Shown here piece after piece: positions 31,364 to 40,214 of a DNA stretch of 40,561 nucleotides. Numbering within the stretch: the stretch's first letter is position 1; each line of letters opens with the position of its first letter. The stretch is from positions 1-40,561 of the forward strand of contig DIEM01000030.1 in NCBI GenBank assembly GCA_002418625.1. The letters run 5' to 3'. Under the pieces are notes generated by a model. The model saw only the letters and a list, made by a program, of their open reading frames with translations. It made no database searches and was not told where the DNA came from. The position numbers and the translations under genes are program-made. The DNA comes from Firmicutes bacterium UBA5774 (GTDB taxonomy: Bacteria; Bacillota; Clostridia; Peptostreptococcales; Anaerovoracaceae).

Positions 31364-32536
31364 CTACCTCGTTATATCGCTCAGGAAGCTTGTACCGACG
31401 GCCGTCATTCCGACTTGCAAATAATCAGCGATTGTCGCTCCGATATCCGCATAGCTGTCTCGCGTTCCCAGATCGACTCCGGCTCTTGAATGTCTGCCAT
31501 AAACGAGCACCGGAACGTATTCCCTTGTATGGTCCCAGCCGTGATGCACGGGATCGTTTCCATGATCCGCGCATAAAACGAGCATGTCCCCTTCCTTCAT
31601 AAAATTGTATATTTCCGGCAATCTGGCGTCAAACTCCTCGAGGGCTCCCGCATAACCTGCAGGGTCGCGACGATGTCCAAATTTCGAGTCAAAATCAACA
31701 AGATTCGTGAAAACCAAACCTTCAAAATCCTTTTTCATCGCCTCGACCGTCTTATCGACACCGTCCATATTGTTTTCGGTATGAATTGAGACAGTAATGC
31801 CTTTTCCGTTAAAGATATCACCGATCTTGCCCACTGCATACACTGTCATTCCCGCGTTGCTTACATGGTCAAGAAGCGTTGGGCCCGGGGGGGAAACGGC
31901 ATAATCCTTACGATCAGATGTCCTTGCGTAAACGCCATTATCCAATTCAAAGGGCCGTGCGATCACTCGTCCCACCTGAAGCTCCCCGACAAGCATCCTT
32001 CTTGCAATTTCGCAATAGCGGTACAATGTTTCCAGCGGAACGACCCCGACATTGGCCGCGATTTGAAAAACACTGTCGGCAGATGTGTAAACGATGGGTT
32101 TGCCTGTCGCTGCATGTTCCGGACCCAGCTCTTTAATGATTTCGGTTCCGGATGCGGCATAATTTCCGAGCGTCCCGACACCGATCGCTTCTTCATATTC
32201 TTTGATGAAATCATCGGGGAATCCATCCGGAAAGGTTCTGAATGGTATTTCTGTATAAAGACCTGCGATTTCCCAGTGGCCGGTGATCGTATCTTTTCCG
32301 TTTGACAGCTCTTTAAGACGTCCGAACGACCCTGAAGGCGATTCGGGGCCGGGAAGAAAGCCTGTCCCTTCGATCTTTGTAAGCCCAAGCTCAATCAGAT
32401 TCGGAATTTGTATGCCCGGCACCTCGCTTATTATATGCCCCAGGGTATTGGCGCCCGTATCGCCGAATTCAGCAGCATCGGGAAGCGCTCCAACTCCGAG
32501 GCTGTCAAGCACGATCAAAATCACGCGTTTTTTCAT
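31364..32536 (-). CDS. deoB: Phosphopentomutase
   Basis: 390 residues. Alkaline-phosphatase superfamily motifs: VILIVLDSLGVGALPDA, GDTGANTLGHI, the phosphothreonine region KDTITGHWEIAGL, and metal ligands in NLVDFDSKFGHRRDP and VLCADHGNDPVHHGWDHTREYVP. It interconverts (deoxy)ribose-1- and 5-phosphate in nucleoside breakdown. RBS GGGAGGA precedes the ATG. Paired with pdp directly downstream. Confidence 0.97.
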   Translation of the reverse strand: MKKRVILIVLDSLGVGALPDAAEFGDTGANTLGHIISEVPGIQIPNLIELGLTKIEGTGFLPGPESPSGSFGRLKELSNGKDTITGHWEIAGLYTEIPFRTFPDGFPDDFIKEYEEAIGVGTLGNYAASGTEIIKELGPEHAATGKPIVYTSADSVFQIAANVGVVPLETLYRYCEIARRMLVGELQVGRVIARPFELDNGVYARTSDRKDYAVSPPGPTLLDHVSNAGMTVYAVGKIGDIFNGKGITVSIHTENNMDGVDKTVEAMKKDFEGLVFTNLVDFDSKFGHRRDPAGYAGALEEFDARLPEIYNFMKEGDMLVLCADHGNDPVHHGWDHTREYVPVLVYGRHSRAGVDLGTRDSYADIGATIADYLQVGMTAVGTSFLSDITR

Positions 32537-32588
32537 TACTATTCCTCCCGTTAAATTTAATGGTCCTGCGTTGCATCCGCCATTTTTT

Positions 32589-33278
32589 CTAGAGGATTTT
32601 CAAAGGCATACATTGCAGATGGTCGCACGATACAAGAAAATACTCCACTCCTTTAATGATACCCTTAGGCCCGTTTTCATAAGCATCTCTGCCGTGCAAA
32701 TGCCCGTAGACCACTTTTTCCGTTCCGTAATACGCAAACAGCTCAGTAAAGCCTGATGGTTCCATTTTTTCATTTGCCGGAGGGTAATGCAGCATGCCGA
32801 TAAATTTTTTGCAGCCCTTCTTCGAAGCTGCTTCAAATGACATCTCCAGTCTGATAAGTTCTCTTTTATAAATTTTTTCATCGTGCGCATCAAAATTATT
32901 TTCACCCGGGCATATCCATCCTCTTGTTCCGCATATGGCGTACTCTCCGTACTCAGCGCTGCTGTTCTGAATGAATTCCAAATCCCGGTACATGGAAGAA
33001 AGCCGGCCGATCGATGTCCACCAAAGATCATGGTTCCCCTTGATCAACACCTTATGTCCGGGCAGATCAGAAAGCCACTCGAGATCGGCTTTCGCTTCAT
33101 CCAGCCTGAGCGCCCAGGATATATCACCGGGAATCAAGACCGTATCTTCGTCTTGAATCATAGAAAGCCAGTTGTTTTTCAGCGTTTCGGTATGATTGAT
33201 CCACCATCCCCCGTAAATGTCCATCGGCTTATCTGACGAAAATGATAGGTGCAAGTCTGCTATCGCAAATAAGCTCAT
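32589..33278 (-). CDS. Metallophosphoesterase family protein
   Basis: 229 residues with calcineurin-type motifs: FAIADLHLS (D8, H10), VLIPGDISWALR, VLIKGNHDLWW, FIGMLHYPP and VVYGHLHGRDAY. All five metal-binding blocks are present, so it should be active. It resembles a widespread Firmicute predicted phosphohydrolase of unknown substrate. AAGGAG precedes the ATG. It lies between the nitroreductase gene (12 nt) and deoB (52 nt). Confidence 0.9.
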   Translation of the reverse strand: MSLFAIADLHLSFSSDKPMDIYGGWWINHTETLKNNWLSMIQDEDTVLIPGDISWALRLDEAKADLEWLSDLPGHKVLIKGNHDLWWTSIGRLSSMYRDLEFIQNSSAEYGEYAICGTRGWICPGENNFDAHDEKIYKRELIRLEMSFEAASKKGCKKFIGMLHYPPANEKMEPSGFTELFAYYGTEKVVYGHLHGRDAYENGPKGIIKGVEYFLVSCDHLQCMPLKIL

Positions 33279-33289
33279 TCGTTCACTCC

Positions 33290-33922
33290 TTATTTGATAA
33301 TCGTTAGTATTTCTTTCAATTCCTTTTTAGCTGGGCTTTTCCTTTCACCTTCCGGGATTCCCAGCGGCACCAGAGCGATCAGGCTGTATTTTTCTTTTTT
33401 AAAACCGATCACATCTTCAAGTGTTACCAAAGAATTGTTGGCGCTCGTCATCCAGCATGCGCCGTATCCCATGTCGAAGGCTGCCAATATGAGCTGGCCG
33501 ATGGCTGCGCCTATGCTTTGGATGCTGGGATCGGCGTCAAGGATCCTATCGATGTTCACCTGATCATCTTTGATGTCGATGAGCTCCTGATATCCTTCCG
33601 GAACATATTTATCGGCATAAACCGCGACAACGACAGGCGCATTGGCAAAGAAAGTTGAAAATTTCGAAAATTTCTTCATCATCTGCCCTCTGTCTTCAGG
33701 AAGTCCTGATGCGATAGTATCTATGCGATTCTCGACGGCTTCCGCCATTTTACCGAGTACCTGCTTGTTTTTTATCGCAACGAAATGCCAGTTTTGTAAA
33801 TTTTTGCCTGACGGGGCAATTCTGGCAGCACCGACGATCTTTTCTATATCACTGTCTGGTACCTCAGTTTCTTTAAATTTCCTGACGCTGTATCTTTTCT
33901 CGATCAAATCAAAATATTCCAC
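33290..33922 (-). CDS. Nitroreductase family protein
   Basis: 210 residues. FMN-binding blocks are visible: LIEKRYSVRKFKETEVPD, APSGKNLQNWHFVAI and GYGACWMTSANNS, with a short C-terminal PEGERK. NAD(P)H-dependent flavin reductases of this type reduce nitro compounds, quinones or flavins; the substrate is unknown. Start codon GTG at 33920-33922, supported by GGAGGAGCTC upstream. Probably co-transcribed with rmuC, 40 nt upstream. Confidence 0.9.
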   Translation of the reverse strand: MEYFDLIEKRYSVRKFKETEVPDSDIEKIVGAARIAPSGKNLQNWHFVAIKNKQVLGKMAEAVENRIDTIASGLPEDRGQMMKKFSKFSTFFANAPVVVAVYADKYVPEGYQELIDIKDDQVNIDRILDADPSIQSIGAAIGQLILAAFDMGYGACWMTSANNSLVTLEDVIGFKKEKYSLIALVPLGIPEGERKSPAKKELKEILTIIK

Positions 33923-33962
33923 TTGAGCTCCTCCACCTCTTCCATCACCTTATTTACAACGA

Positions 33963-35279
33963 TCATTCAGCAAGATCGTTCGTTATCTGATCATCAACCG
34001 ATTCATCTCCCAATTTGAGCATGCTTCTGCTGTCCTCGTCGGTCAGCGATGTCACATTTCTCAGTTTGCTTTGTATCTGTCTGGTCCGGACACCGACAAG
34101 TTTGTCCAGCTCTGTATGTGCCTGCTGGAGACGTTGCTGGGTCGCAGCCAATACATCTCCGAATTTATCAAACTCGGTCTTGACAGCGCCAAGAACATTC
34201 CATACTTCACTGGATCTTTTTTGGATCGCCAATGTCTTAAAGCCCATCTGCAAACTGTTCAGCAAAGCCGCCATAGTGGTTGGCCCGGCGATATTGATGC
34301 GGTATTCCCGCTGCAGCGCCTCCACCATGCCGCGGCGTACTGCCTCTGCATACAATCCCTCGAACGGCAGAAACATGATGCCGAAATCAGTCGTATTCGG
34401 CGGATCGATATATTTATCCCTGATATTCTTGGCAAAGCCTTTCAGCGACCGCTCCAATGCGGAAGCCGCAATGTCCACATCAGCCTGGATCCCAGATTCG
34501 TATGCCTCGACAAGCCTTGAGTATCCATCGGCCGGAAATTTTGCGTCGATAGGTAAATACACCGGATGTCCGTCATCATCTCCGGGAAGCTTCACAGCGA
34601 ATTCGACACGTTCTGTGGATCCCTGTCTTGTCGCTATATTCTCTTCATATTGTTCTTTCGACAGTATGTCCTCAAGGATTGCGCCGAGCTGGATCTCGCC
34701 CAGAATGCCGCGCGTCTTGACATTCGACAGCACCTTTTTCAGATCGCCTACTCCGATGGCCAGATTCTGCATTTCTCCCAAGCCTTTATAGACCTGTTCC
34801 AGCCGCTCGCTGACAACTTTGAAAGATTGACTGATCCTCTCTTCAAGTGTTTTCTGAAGCTTTTCATCCACCGTTGCTCTCATAAGTTCCAGTTTCTTTG
34901 CATTATCATCCTGCATCATCGTGATTCTGCTTTCCATTGTGGTCCGGATATTATCGAGCTTCTGTTCGCTTTGCATTGAAAGATCCCTCAGCTGGTCGTT
35001 CAAACCAGCCAGCCGTTTATCCTGTACTTCGGTCGTCTGCATCTGGAAGCCCATCATCAGCTGCCCGAGGTCTTTCATGCCGGTCTGAACAGATTGCGCC
35101 GTTTCTTGTCTCAAACTCTTGATCTCTACAATGAGTTCCTGTTTTTGGAATTCAAGTCTTGCTCTGAGATCCTCCTGCGCTTTGAGCCTGGCGCCTGCGG
35201 AATTGAGCCTTGCTGTCAAGATGATCAAAATGATGGAAAGGAGAATGATCAAAATCAATAGTATCGTATTGGTGTCCAT
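33963..35279 (-). CDS. rmuC: DNA recombination protein RmuC homologue
   Basis: 438 residues from ATG 35277-35279 (GGAGG 7 nt upstream). One N-terminal helix (about 5-22), a coiled coil (about 25-180), then the RmuC domain (about 185-400) with GVGDLKKVLSNVKTRGILGEIQLGAILEDIL, LPIDAKFPADGYSRL, DFGIMFLPFEGLYAEAV and AGPTTMAALLNSLQMGF. The Glu and Asp-x-Lys pattern fits a PD-(D/E)XK-like nuclease core, as proposed for the family; its role is limiting inversions and DNA repair. First gene of the rmuC-to-pdp unit. Confidence 0.95.
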   Translation of the reverse strand: MDTNTILLILIILLSIILIILTARLNSAGARLKAQEDLRARLEFQKQELIVEIKSLRQETAQSVQTGMKDLGQLMMGFQMQTTEVQDKRLAGLNDQLRDLSMQSEQKLDNIRTTMESRITMMQDDNAKKLELMRATVDEKLQKTLEERISQSFKVVSERLEQVYKGLGEMQNLAIGVGDLKKVLSNVKTRGILGEIQLGAILEDILSKEQYEENIATRQGSTERVEFAVKLPGDDDGHPVYLPIDAKFPADGYSRLVEAYESGIQADVDIAASALERSLKGFAKNIRDKYIDPPNTTDFGIMFLPFEGLYAEAVRRGMVEALQREYRINIAGPTTMAALLNSLQMGFKTLAIQKRSSEVWNVLGAVKTEFDKFGDVLAATQQRLQQAHTELDKLVGVRTRQIQSKLRNVTSLTDEDSRSMLKLGDESVDDQITNDLAE

Positions 35280-35290
35280 ATATATCCTCC

Positions 35291-35338
35291 CGACCCGGCC
35301 ATTCAGCCGGTCACTATAAACCAAGTTTTATTATATCA
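35291..35338 (-). promoter_or_regulatory. Possible rmuC promoter and leader hairpin
   Basis: Minus strand TATAAT at 35330-35335 with TGA before it (extended -10); no good -35 at the usual spacing. Between it and the ribosome binding site lies a hairpin, GAC(C)CGGC / GCCGGTC with loop CATTCA, near 35292-35311. Confidence 0.45.
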
Positions 35339-35402
35339 TACCGCGAACACATTTTTTTACATTTATTTGACCCGTATTCAATGTGCCGTTCATAAATAAA
35401 AC

Positions 35403-35433
35403 TGCCGGAATCCCATGGATGCAAGGCCCGGCA
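35403..35433 (-). terminator. Likely terminator of the LtaS-like gene pair
   Basis: TGCCGG (35403-35408) pairs with CCGGCA (35428-35433), with a further ATCC/GGAT pairing inside, followed on the minus strand by GTTTTATTT. Only 6 nt after the second gene's stop. Less clean than the other terminators here. Confidence 0.5.
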
Positions 35434-35438
35434 ACTTC

Positions 35439-37496
35439 TCAACGCTCGCTTTGCAGCAAAGGGAAAATCCGTGATCTCGATATGAAACCATCTGCTCCGG
35501 CCAGCCTCAATAATGCTTTATATTCGATATCATCCACGTCATACGCAAATATATATGTTGATCCCTGCATGTAATTGCTATACCCGTTCGCAATCTGTCC
35601 GACGGGGACCGCAACAGCCCAGACTTTATTCAATGACAGGAAATCTGTGATTTCACTGCTCTCATATACGCTCATGTCCGGCATGACCAGGATATTGTCA
35701 TAACCGGCATACTCGACCATCGTATAGTCCTTAAGACTTCTGACGACAGGAATGATCCTGTCTGTGACTTCCGGACACTCTGACCGGAGAAGCTTCACGA
35801 TATCAAGCAATTGATGCCGGCTATCAGCAAGTATAATCGCATCCTGATGCTTTTTCATCCAAACAGCAAGCTCTTTATAAGGCATGCAGCCGTTTCGGTG
35901 ATCCGTGCCGATCTCTGCCATAATGTAACGATATCCACTTGCATATGTCGTATCGAGGGCTTCTGCATTATTGACACCGGCAAGCTCCATGGAAGGCGCT
36001 CCGGCTATTCCGATTTCTTCAGTCAATTCGATGGAATTGTCTTCCGAACCGCTGATCTGACCGATCGTTTTCCCCTCTAGAAGCACCTTCCTCAAGACAT
36101 CATGCCTGAGATAAAACTGCGAAACCTCCACTTGCCGTTTGGCATCAAGATAATATTCCCTCAACGGTTCTATATCTACGGGCTCTTTCGTGAATCGATC
36201 CCATGCCCTGCTGTTCTCAAAAACCCCATCCCGGGACATTTCGAAAATGATATTGTCTTTTATAAAGGAGCCCTTCAGCAAATGCGTCTGCTGCGGCACA
36301 AATCCGGATTCGGCTGTTAGCAGGTTCCTGCCGAAGTAAAGCGTGTCCAGCTGCTCGATACCGAGCAAGTATGCGACTGTTGGAAGAATATCCGTTTCTC
36401 CGCCTGAAATACTGACTGTCCTTTTGACATTTTCACCCGGTATTGAAATGATCAAGGGCACGCTCATCATTTCACTAATGTCATAATCATAGCCGAGATA
36501 ATTGCTGACGGATGCCTTGACTTCCTCATCTGCTTGAGAAAGTGCAAAATGATCGCCATAAATAACGATCATTGAATTGTCATAAAGATCGTTCTCCTTA
36601 AGCAGCGCTATAAATTCACCGATGCTGCTGTCAGCAAATCCAATAGAATTGATATAATTTCCGAAAATAGTATTGCGATCCTCAGTCCTGATCGGGATCA
36701 CCTCGAGTTGTTCCGGCATATTGAACGGATGATGGCTCGACAATGTGACGTAAAAGCTATAGAAAGGCTTATCAAGCTCTTTCAGGTAAGGAACGGATTG
36801 CCGGAAAAATTCCTTGTCGCTGACACCCTGAACATTTCCGATACCTACAAGATAGTCGTTTTCAAATTGCTCTCCGCCGATGAAATCGTCGAATCCCTGA
36901 TTCGGATAAGCATTTTCCCTATTCCAAAAGTCTTTGTGGTAACCGTGAAGAACAACCGTCGAATATCCGTGCTGCTTCAGTATCCAGGGCAAGCCGCGAA
37001 AATAATTATTCTGGTAAAGATCATAAGTGTAACTTTCGATCGCTCCGAGCATGGAATTATTCATGGCGAATTCAGCGTCGGAAGTATTTCCGCTGCCCAG
37101 CTGCTGATAAAAATTATCGAAATAGATACTTCCATCGGAAATTAGTGCATTTAGACAGGGCGTGATCTCATAACCGTTGTATTCAGCTTGAATGACTGAA
37201 TTTTGAAGCGATTCGACTTGAATGACGATCAGATTTCTGCCTTTTGCGATTCCGAAAAGATCTCCATCGATCTGCTGTTCATAGGTCCCTGTCGCCAGGT
37301 AAATTTCTTCATCAGAATTCGACTTAGACGAAAGACCCAGGATATCCTGCGCATGGAACGAGAAAAATTCCTGGTTGGCAACCGAGTTTATGAATGGATC
37401 GTTGAAAGGATTGAGAATCAGTAGTATAAAAAGCGTCCATAGGAATGCGAGCCTGATCACCCTTTTGATTTCCGGGGGAAAGCTTTTGAATAACAT
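35439..37496 (-). CDS. LTA synthase-like sulfatase-fold protein, single membrane anchor, degenerate GDPD-like C-terminus
   Basis: 685 residues. One hydrophobic helix (about 12-30), then the extracellular LtaS-type domain with all expected active-site blocks: VIQVESLQN (E95), GSGNTSDAEF (T138, the nucleophile by analogy), HGYHKDFWNRENAY, LSSHHPF (H255) and IYGDHFAL (D315, H316). From about 500 to 685 is a second domain (NNAEALDTTYASGYRYI, RIIPVVRSLKDYTMVEYAGYDNILV) patterned like a glycerophosphodiester phosphodiesterase barrel, without its catalytic His and Glu/Asp. It overlaps the upstream paralogue by 1 nt. Expected to handle glycerol-phosphate polymers at the cell surface; the exact product is unknown. 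Confidence 0.8.
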   Translation of the reverse strand: MLFKSFPPEIKRVIRLAFLWTLFILLILNPFNDPFINSVANQEFFSFHAQDILGLSSKSNSDEEIYLATGTYEQQIDGDLFGIAKGRNLIVIQVESLQNSVIQAEYNGYEITPCLNALISDGSIYFDNFYQQLGSGNTSDAEFAMNNSMLGAIESYTYDLYQNNYFRGLPWILKQHGYSTVVLHGYHKDFWNRENAYPNQGFDDFIGGEQFENDYLVGIGNVQGVSDKEFFRQSVPYLKELDKPFYSFYVTLSSHHPFNMPEQLEVIPIRTEDRNTIFGNYINSIGFADSSIGEFIALLKENDLYDNSMIVIYGDHFALSQADEEVKASVSNYLGYDYDISEMMSVPLIISIPGENVKRTVSISGGETDILPTVAYLLGIEQLDTLYFGRNLLTAESGFVPQQTHLLKGSFIKDNIIFEMSRDGVFENSRAWDRFTKEPVDIEPLREYYLDAKRQVEVSQFYLRHDVLRKVLLEGKTIGQISGSEDNSIELTEEIGIAGAPSMELAGVNNAEALDTTYASGYRYIMAEIGTDHRNGCMPYKELAVWMKKHQDAIILADSRHQLLDIVKLLRSECPEVTDRIIPVVRSLKDYTMVEYAGYDNILVMPDMSVYESSEITDFLSLNKVWAVAVPVGQIANGYSNYMQGSTYIFAYDVDDIEYKALLRLAGADGFISRSRIFPLLQSER

Positions 37497-40105
37497 TATT
37501 CGAGCTCCAATGTGTAATGATCCGATGATTTTATATAGATCGATCGGCCTTCATTTATCAGGCCTTCATACCCTTCGAACATCAATGACTCAGGTATGCT
37601 TGCCGCCCAGACCGGGTTCAGTTCAATGAAATCCAGGATCTGCTTTTCATTGTAGCGATTTTCTTCCTTTATAGAAAAAAGGGCGCTCCCGTAGCCCAGA
37701 TAATTGACTCTGCTGTAATCATCCATTACGGTCACTTCCGGTATGATCCTTCTTTTAATGTCCGGATATTTGGATTTTACGCCATCCATAAGATATACGA
37801 TATCCTTATCCATTTCAACTACGAGAAATGCATCCGGGTGTTCGTCCATCCAATCCGCCAAATCGCTGAAGGCCATAGAAGAAAATCCGTCAGCGGCCTT
37901 CATGACAGAAGCGCCTTCGGCAGACCATTCCATTGTGATTTTAATATATCTATAACCCATTTTATACGACAGATCCAATGCTTCGCGTGAATTTGTCCCG
38001 GCGAGGCCGGCATCTCCCGCTCCGGCAGCAACGATTTTCTCAGGTACGCTGATCACCTGCTTATCCTCGTACAGCTCAGCTTCAGAAACCTGTTCGAGCA
38101 GGACCTTCCTGAGCACATCGTTCTTCAGATAAAATTCGCAGGAGTCGATGATGGTTTTTGATTTAAGGTAATCGCTCTTGCATTCCGAAACAGGAACCGA
38201 TTGGCCGGTCTTGATGTTCCAGGCTCTGCTGTTGTCAAAAACGCCGTCCTTGGACATTTCGAAAATAATATTGTCCTTGATGAATGATCCTTTTGTCATA
38301 TAGGCCTGCTCCGCTACAAATCCGGTTTCCGCCGTCAGCATATTGTGGCCGAAATACAATGTGTCCAATTTTTCCAAACCCAGCAGATAAGAGATCGTCG
38401 GCATAAAATCGATATGGCCGCCCGATATGCTGACAGTCTGCTCCAAGCCTGAGCCTGGAATATGAACAATAAAAGGAATATTCATCATATTGTCAAAATC
38501 GTAGTCTTTTCCCAGATATCTTGAAACGGACTCGAATATCTCCGGTTCATTCGGCGTCAATCCAAAATGGTCCCCATAAATCGCTATTATGGAATTGTCA
38601 TATAAACCGGCTTCTTTGAGCCGGTCAATGAATGTGCCTATGGCATGGTCGGTATAATTGACCGAATTGATATAATTTCCGAAGATCGTTCCGCGGTCAG
38701 CCTCAAGAATCGGAATGCTCTGATATTTTTCAGGCATGACGAACGGATAATGATTCGACAGGGTAACACAAAAACTGTAGAACGGCTGCCTCATCTGAAG
38801 CATGTAGTCGATTGACTGATCGAAAAATTCGACATCGCTGATACCCATTCCGAGGATCTCCGTCGGCTCGAAATCAAGTTCGCTGTAGAATTTATCAAAT
38901 CCCTGGCCGGGATATGCGGTGTCCCTGCTCCAGAAATCTTTCTCGTATCCGTGAAAAGCGGCTGTCGAATATCCCTGCTCCTTCAATTGCCACGGCAATC
39001 CCCTGAAATAGTTGTTCGCGTAAAGGCCATAGGTATAACTGGTGATCGTTCCATACAAGGAATTATTTGTAGCGTATTCTGCATCGGAAGTATTGCCGCT
39101 GCCTCTTTGCTCATAATAATTGTCAAAATAGATGCTGTTGTCGTGGATCAGTCTATTCAGATTGGGTGTGATCTCACATCCGTTATATTCAGCGTTCACG
39201 ACCATGTTCTGGATCGATTCCACCTGTATGACAATCAGATTCCTGTCCTTAGCAATGCCAAAAATCGGCCCGTCTATCTCTTTCTCATATGTGCCTGTGG
39301 AAATCAGCAGATCATCCGGATCCACATAAAGATCCTCCCCATCGGACAACGCTTTCTTAACGACATCCTTGATATGATAGCTGAAGAATTCCTGATTGGC
39401 CGCTGACGCGATGATATAACTGCAAGGCGCACCTGTGAAAAGGGCTACTATAATCAGTCCTGCAATAAATGGATGGATATACTTGCCGATGATCTTTTTG
39501 ATTTTGCGGGGTTTTTCCGCCGCGTCATTGACGGTTTCTTTCTGAGCTTCCGACAAAGCAGTATGCTCCATACCGCCCTGGTCATCTTGAAGGGCGGCGG
39601 ATCCTTCCTTGCCTTCGTCGTCAATTACAGAATCCTTTATATTGTCCGAATCCCTCTTTTCCCTTGACCTGTGGATCCCTGCTGCCGCAAGGGCTGCAAA
39701 AACAAGTAAAGCATCGGCAAAAAGAAGAAAATACTTTGCTTTGAGCACTTCCTTGACACTTTCCTGGACACCGCCCAGCAACCCGGCAGCGCCGAGCATG
39801 TTGATGGATAGATAGCGGTTGAAAAAACTGGAATAGGCCGCATCCGCGAACATCAGCACACTGAAAGCCAAAAACAGCGTTGCGGGGATCCATTTGTTTC
39901 TGAAAGACGCGAACATCAAATAGACAAGTGCGAGCGTTATTAGCCATACGGCAACGAAATTGACGGATATTCCCATCATATCATAAAAGAGTAAAAGCTT
40001 TAATGGTATCGCGATGCTTATGACCGCTGCAAGGATCAGATAGATCAATCCATTTTCTTCAAGTATAACGTTCTTCTTATTTTTTAGCATTTCCAGCATT
40101 GACAT
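37496..40105 (-). CDS. LTA synthase-like sulfatase-fold protein, five membrane helices, degenerate GDPD-like C-terminus
   Basis: 869 residues. Helices at about 19-40, 49-68, 74-92, 125-143 and 211-233; a charged, Asp/Glu/Lys-rich loop (144-208) separates helices 4 and 5. The LtaS-type domain has VIQVESIQN (E296), GSGNTSDAEY (T339), HGYEKDFWSRDTAY, LSNHYPF (H452) and IYGDHFGL (D512, H513). The C-terminal part (about 690-869, NSREALDLSYKMGYRYI, RRIIPEVTVMDDYSRVNYLGYG) is GDPD-like but lacks the catalytic residues. LtaS polymerises glycerol phosphate onto lipoteichoic acid anchors; here that is a family-based inference. It is the first gene of a two-gene operon with its own promoter. Confidence 0.85.
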   Translation of the reverse strand: MSMLEMLKNKKNVILEENGLIYLILAAVISIAIPLKLLLFYDMMGISVNFVAVWLITLALVYLMFASFRNKWIPATLFLAFSVLMFADAAYSSFFNRYLSINMLGAAGLLGGVQESVKEVLKAKYFLLFADALLVFAALAAAGIHRSREKRDSDNIKDSVIDDEGKEGSAALQDDQGGMEHTALSEAQKETVNDAAEKPRKIKKIIGKYIHPFIAGLIIVALFTGAPCSYIIASAANQEFFSYHIKDVVKKALSDGEDLYVDPDDLLISTGTYEKEIDGPIFGIAKDRNLIVIQVESIQNMVVNAEYNGCEITPNLNRLIHDNSIYFDNYYEQRGSGNTSDAEYATNNSLYGTITSYTYGLYANNYFRGLPWQLKEQGYSTAAFHGYEKDFWSRDTAYPGQGFDKFYSELDFEPTEILGMGISDVEFFDQSIDYMLQMRQPFYSFCVTLSNHYPFVMPEKYQSIPILEADRGTIFGNYINSVNYTDHAIGTFIDRLKEAGLYDNSIIAIYGDHFGLTPNEPEIFESVSRYLGKDYDFDNMMNIPFIVHIPGSGLEQTVSISGGHIDFMPTISYLLGLEKLDTLYFGHNMLTAETGFVAEQAYMTKGSFIKDNIIFEMSKDGVFDNSRAWNIKTGQSVPVSECKSDYLKSKTIIDSCEFYLKNDVLRKVLLEQVSEAELYEDKQVISVPEKIVAAGAGDAGLAGTNSREALDLSYKMGYRYIKITMEWSAEGASVMKAADGFSSMAFSDLADWMDEHPDAFLVVEMDKDIVYLMDGVKSKYPDIKRRIIPEVTVMDDYSRVNYLGYGSALFSIKEENRYNEKQILDFIELNPVWAASIPESLMFEGYEGLINEGRSIYIKSSDHYTLELE

Positions 40106-40140
40106 TATTTTCCTGTTCCACGGTAATCATTTCGCATAAT

Positions 40141-40169
40141 ATTATACTATAATCCGCATGATTCCGCAA
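40141..40169 (-). promoter_or_regulatory. Predicted promoter of the LtaS-like gene pair
   Basis: Minus strand TTGCGG (40164-40169), 17-nt spacer and perfect TATAAT (40141-40146), with a leader of about 30 nt to the ATG at 40105. Confidence 0.5.
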
Positions 40170-40214
40170 CGTCTTTAGGATGCAGCCGGAATCCCCAATA
40201 CGGCTCTGTTCACT

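Noticed and set aside
34015..34791. 258-codon plus-strand open frame antisense to rmuC
   Set aside because: The RmuC frame is certain; the antisense product is low-complexity Ser-rich with no start signals.
35336..35365. Possible LexA box in the rmuC promoter (CGAAC at 35343)
   Set aside because: Only one half-site is present; the inverted GTTYG half is missing at the right distance.
40175..40205. Hairpin after rarD (AGCCG/CGGCT)
   Set aside because: Only five base pairs around a 12-nt loop and no T tract, so I do not call it a terminator.
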